Under the pieces are notes generated by a model, which worked only from the letters and a program-made list of their open reading frames with translations, searched no databases and was not told where the DNA came from. A DNA stretch of 14,731 bases, from assembly GCA_949298665.1 (NCBI GenBank), contig CASFXO010000399.1, forward strand, positions 1-14,731. Direction: 5' to 3'. This document shows positions 13,636-14,731 of this stretch, piece by piece. The DNA is from an uncultured Lentisphaeria bacterium (GTDB lineage: Bacteria > Verrucomicrobiota > Lentisphaeria > Victivallales > Victivallaceae). Position numbers and translations under genes: made by a program. Numbering within the stretch: position 1 is the stretch's first letter; each line of letters opens with the position of its first letter.

Positions 13636-14731
13636 TCAGCGTTTATACCACTCCGGGGTGATGCCGTAGCGGGCAATCTTGTAGCGGGCGATCCGGGCGG
13701 AGATGTGCAGCGACCGCGCGGCGGCGGCGACGTTGCCGCGGTTGCGTTTGAGGGCGTCGACGATCAGTTCGCGCTCGAACGAGGCGACCAGGGTATGAAA
13801 ATCGGCATCATCCCCGGAGGCCGGGCGGCGGTCGTCCGGCGTGAGGGAGGTACCGGTCTGGAGGGACGGCGGCAGGCAGTAACTGTGGATCACATCGTCG
13901 GTGGAGGTCAGGACGGCGCGTTCGATGCAGTTTTCCAGTTCCCGGACATTGCCGGGCCAGTGATAGGCCATCATCATGTTGATGGCGGGCGTGGAGATCC
14001 TGCGGATGTTCCGGTGGTGGCGGCGGTTGTATTTTTCCAGAAAGAAGTCCGCCAGCAGCATGATGTCGGAGCGGCGGTTGATCAGATCAGGCAGATGAAT
14101 CGGTACGACGTTCAGCCGGTAATAGAGGTCTTCGCGGAAACGGTGCTGCTCCATCAGGGCTTCCAGATTGCGGCTGGTGGCGGCAAGCACACGCACATCG
14201 GCGCGGATTTCCTCGTTGCTGCCGATGCGCTGGAAGGTGCGTTCCTGGAGAAAACGCAGCAGTTTCACCTGCATCGGCAGACTGAGATCGCCGATTTCGT
14301 CGAGGAAGAGGGTACCGGTGTCGGCGGCCTCGATGCGGCCGATGCGGCGGCTGACGGCGCCGGTGAAGGCGCCTTTTTCGTGGCCGAAGAGTTCGCTTTC
14401 GATCAGATTTTCCGGCAACGCGGCGCAGTTGACGACGATAAACGGGCGGTTGCGGCGGCTGCCGCCGCTCTGAATGGCGCGGGCGACCAGTTCCTTGCCG
14501 GTGCCGGAGCTGCCGCGGATCAGAACGGTGGCGTTGCTGTCGGCGACCTGGGCGATCATGGAGTAGACGCTCTTCATGGCGTTGCAGTTGCCGATGATCT
14601 CCGAGGGGCGCGCGGTCTGGTCGAGTTCCCGGCGCAGGCGGCAGTTTTCGGAGATGAGTTTTTCGCGTTCCTCGTGTTCGCGCAGTGAAATGGAGACCGC
14701 GTCGGCCAGCAGATTGGCGACGATTTCCAGC
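13636..14731 (-). CDS. Sigma-54-dependent enhancer-binding activator, NifA-like (N-terminus outside window)
   Basis: The frame runs open to the window end, so only the last 364 residues are visible. They begin with the end of a probable GAF-type sensor domain (LEIVANLLADAVSISL), then a helical linker (REHEEREKLISENCRLRREL), then an AAA+ domain. The Walker A is GSSGTGKE (about visible residues 73-80; most relatives have GESGTGKE). The sigma-54 contact loop GAFTGA is intact (120-125), and Walker B is GTLFLDEIGDL. A Fis-type helix-turn-helix closes the protein (NRGNVAAAARSLHISARIARYKIARYGI). It would activate sigma-54 promoters from upstream sites in response to an N-terminal signal. An internal ATG at 14577 falls inside the AAA+ domain and is not the start. 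It precedes the GntR regulator by 137 bases. Its target may be the sigma-54-like element at 12383. Confidence 0.92.
   Translation of the reverse strand, partial: LEIVANLLADAVSISLREHEEREKLISENCRLRRELDQTARPSEIIGNCNAMKSVYSMIAQVADSNATVLIRGSSGTGKELVARAIQSGGSRRNRPFIVVNCAALPENLIESELFGHEKGAFTGAVSRRIGRIEAADTGTLFLDEIGDLSLPMQVKLLRFLQERTFQRIGSNEEIRADVRVLAATSRNLEALMEQHRFREDLYYRLNVVPIHLPDLINRRSDIMLLADFFLEKYNRRHHRNIRRISTPAINMMMAYHWPGNVRELENCIERAVLTSTDDVIHSYCLPPSLQTGTSLTPDDRRPASGDDADFHTLVASFERELIVDALKRNRGNVAAAARSLHISARIARYKIARYGITPEWYKR

Overview
The window is GC-rich, gene-dense bacterial chromosome. It most resembles a member of the Lentisphaerota (Victivallis-like) within the PVC group. The clues are a pseudopilin-like protein of the 'FTLIELLIVIAIIAILAGMLLPAL' type with an H-X9-D tail motif, placed directly before a large secreted polysaccharide lyase. 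Next to these are a GntR-headed sugar-type regulator and a TIGR04073-type secreted protein beside an OmpH chaperone. The taxonomic call is inference from gene style, not from a marker gene.

Layout. Bases 1-495 (+) hold the 3' part of an unrecognised protein. It converges on a nucleoside hydrolase (554-1483, -), which has its own near-consensus promoter. A 325-base gap follows, holding a G-rich tract and no convincing gene, and then a radical SAM enzyme of the AmmeMemoRadiSam (AmrS) type (1809-2681, +). Converging on it is a four-gene minus-strand operon (5434 down to 2713): TIGR04073-like secreted protein, OmpH/Skp chaperone, DUF1189-like membrane protein, and a bacterial D123/CDC123-type ATP-grasp protein. 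The first three genes overlap by 1-4 bases and the last follows after 18 bases. From a divergent intergenic region with a good sigma-70 promoter runs a two-gene plus-strand operon: a PTS EIIA-CBS regulator (5772-6698) and an ArsB/NhaD-type ion transporter with an unusual soluble tail (6729-8498). It ends at a strong hairpin shared with the next convergent gene.

The right half (8544-14731) is all minus strand and reads as a polysaccharide-use locus. In transcription order it holds a sigma-54 enhancer-binding activator (cut by the window end), a GntR/LacI-type sugar regulator with its own sigma-70 promoter, a pseudopilin, and a 1032-residue chondroitinase-ABC-like PL8 lyase. A GG-N10-GC element resembling a sigma-54 promoter sits 35-48 bases before the pseudopilin start. 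This suggests that the neighbouring activator and repressor jointly control the pseudopilin-lyase pair.

No rRNA, tRNA, CRISPR array or insertion sequence is visible. The most notable points are the regulated pseudopilin-lyase operon, the bacterial CDC123-like protein in an envelope operon, and the EIIA-CBS/transporter pair.
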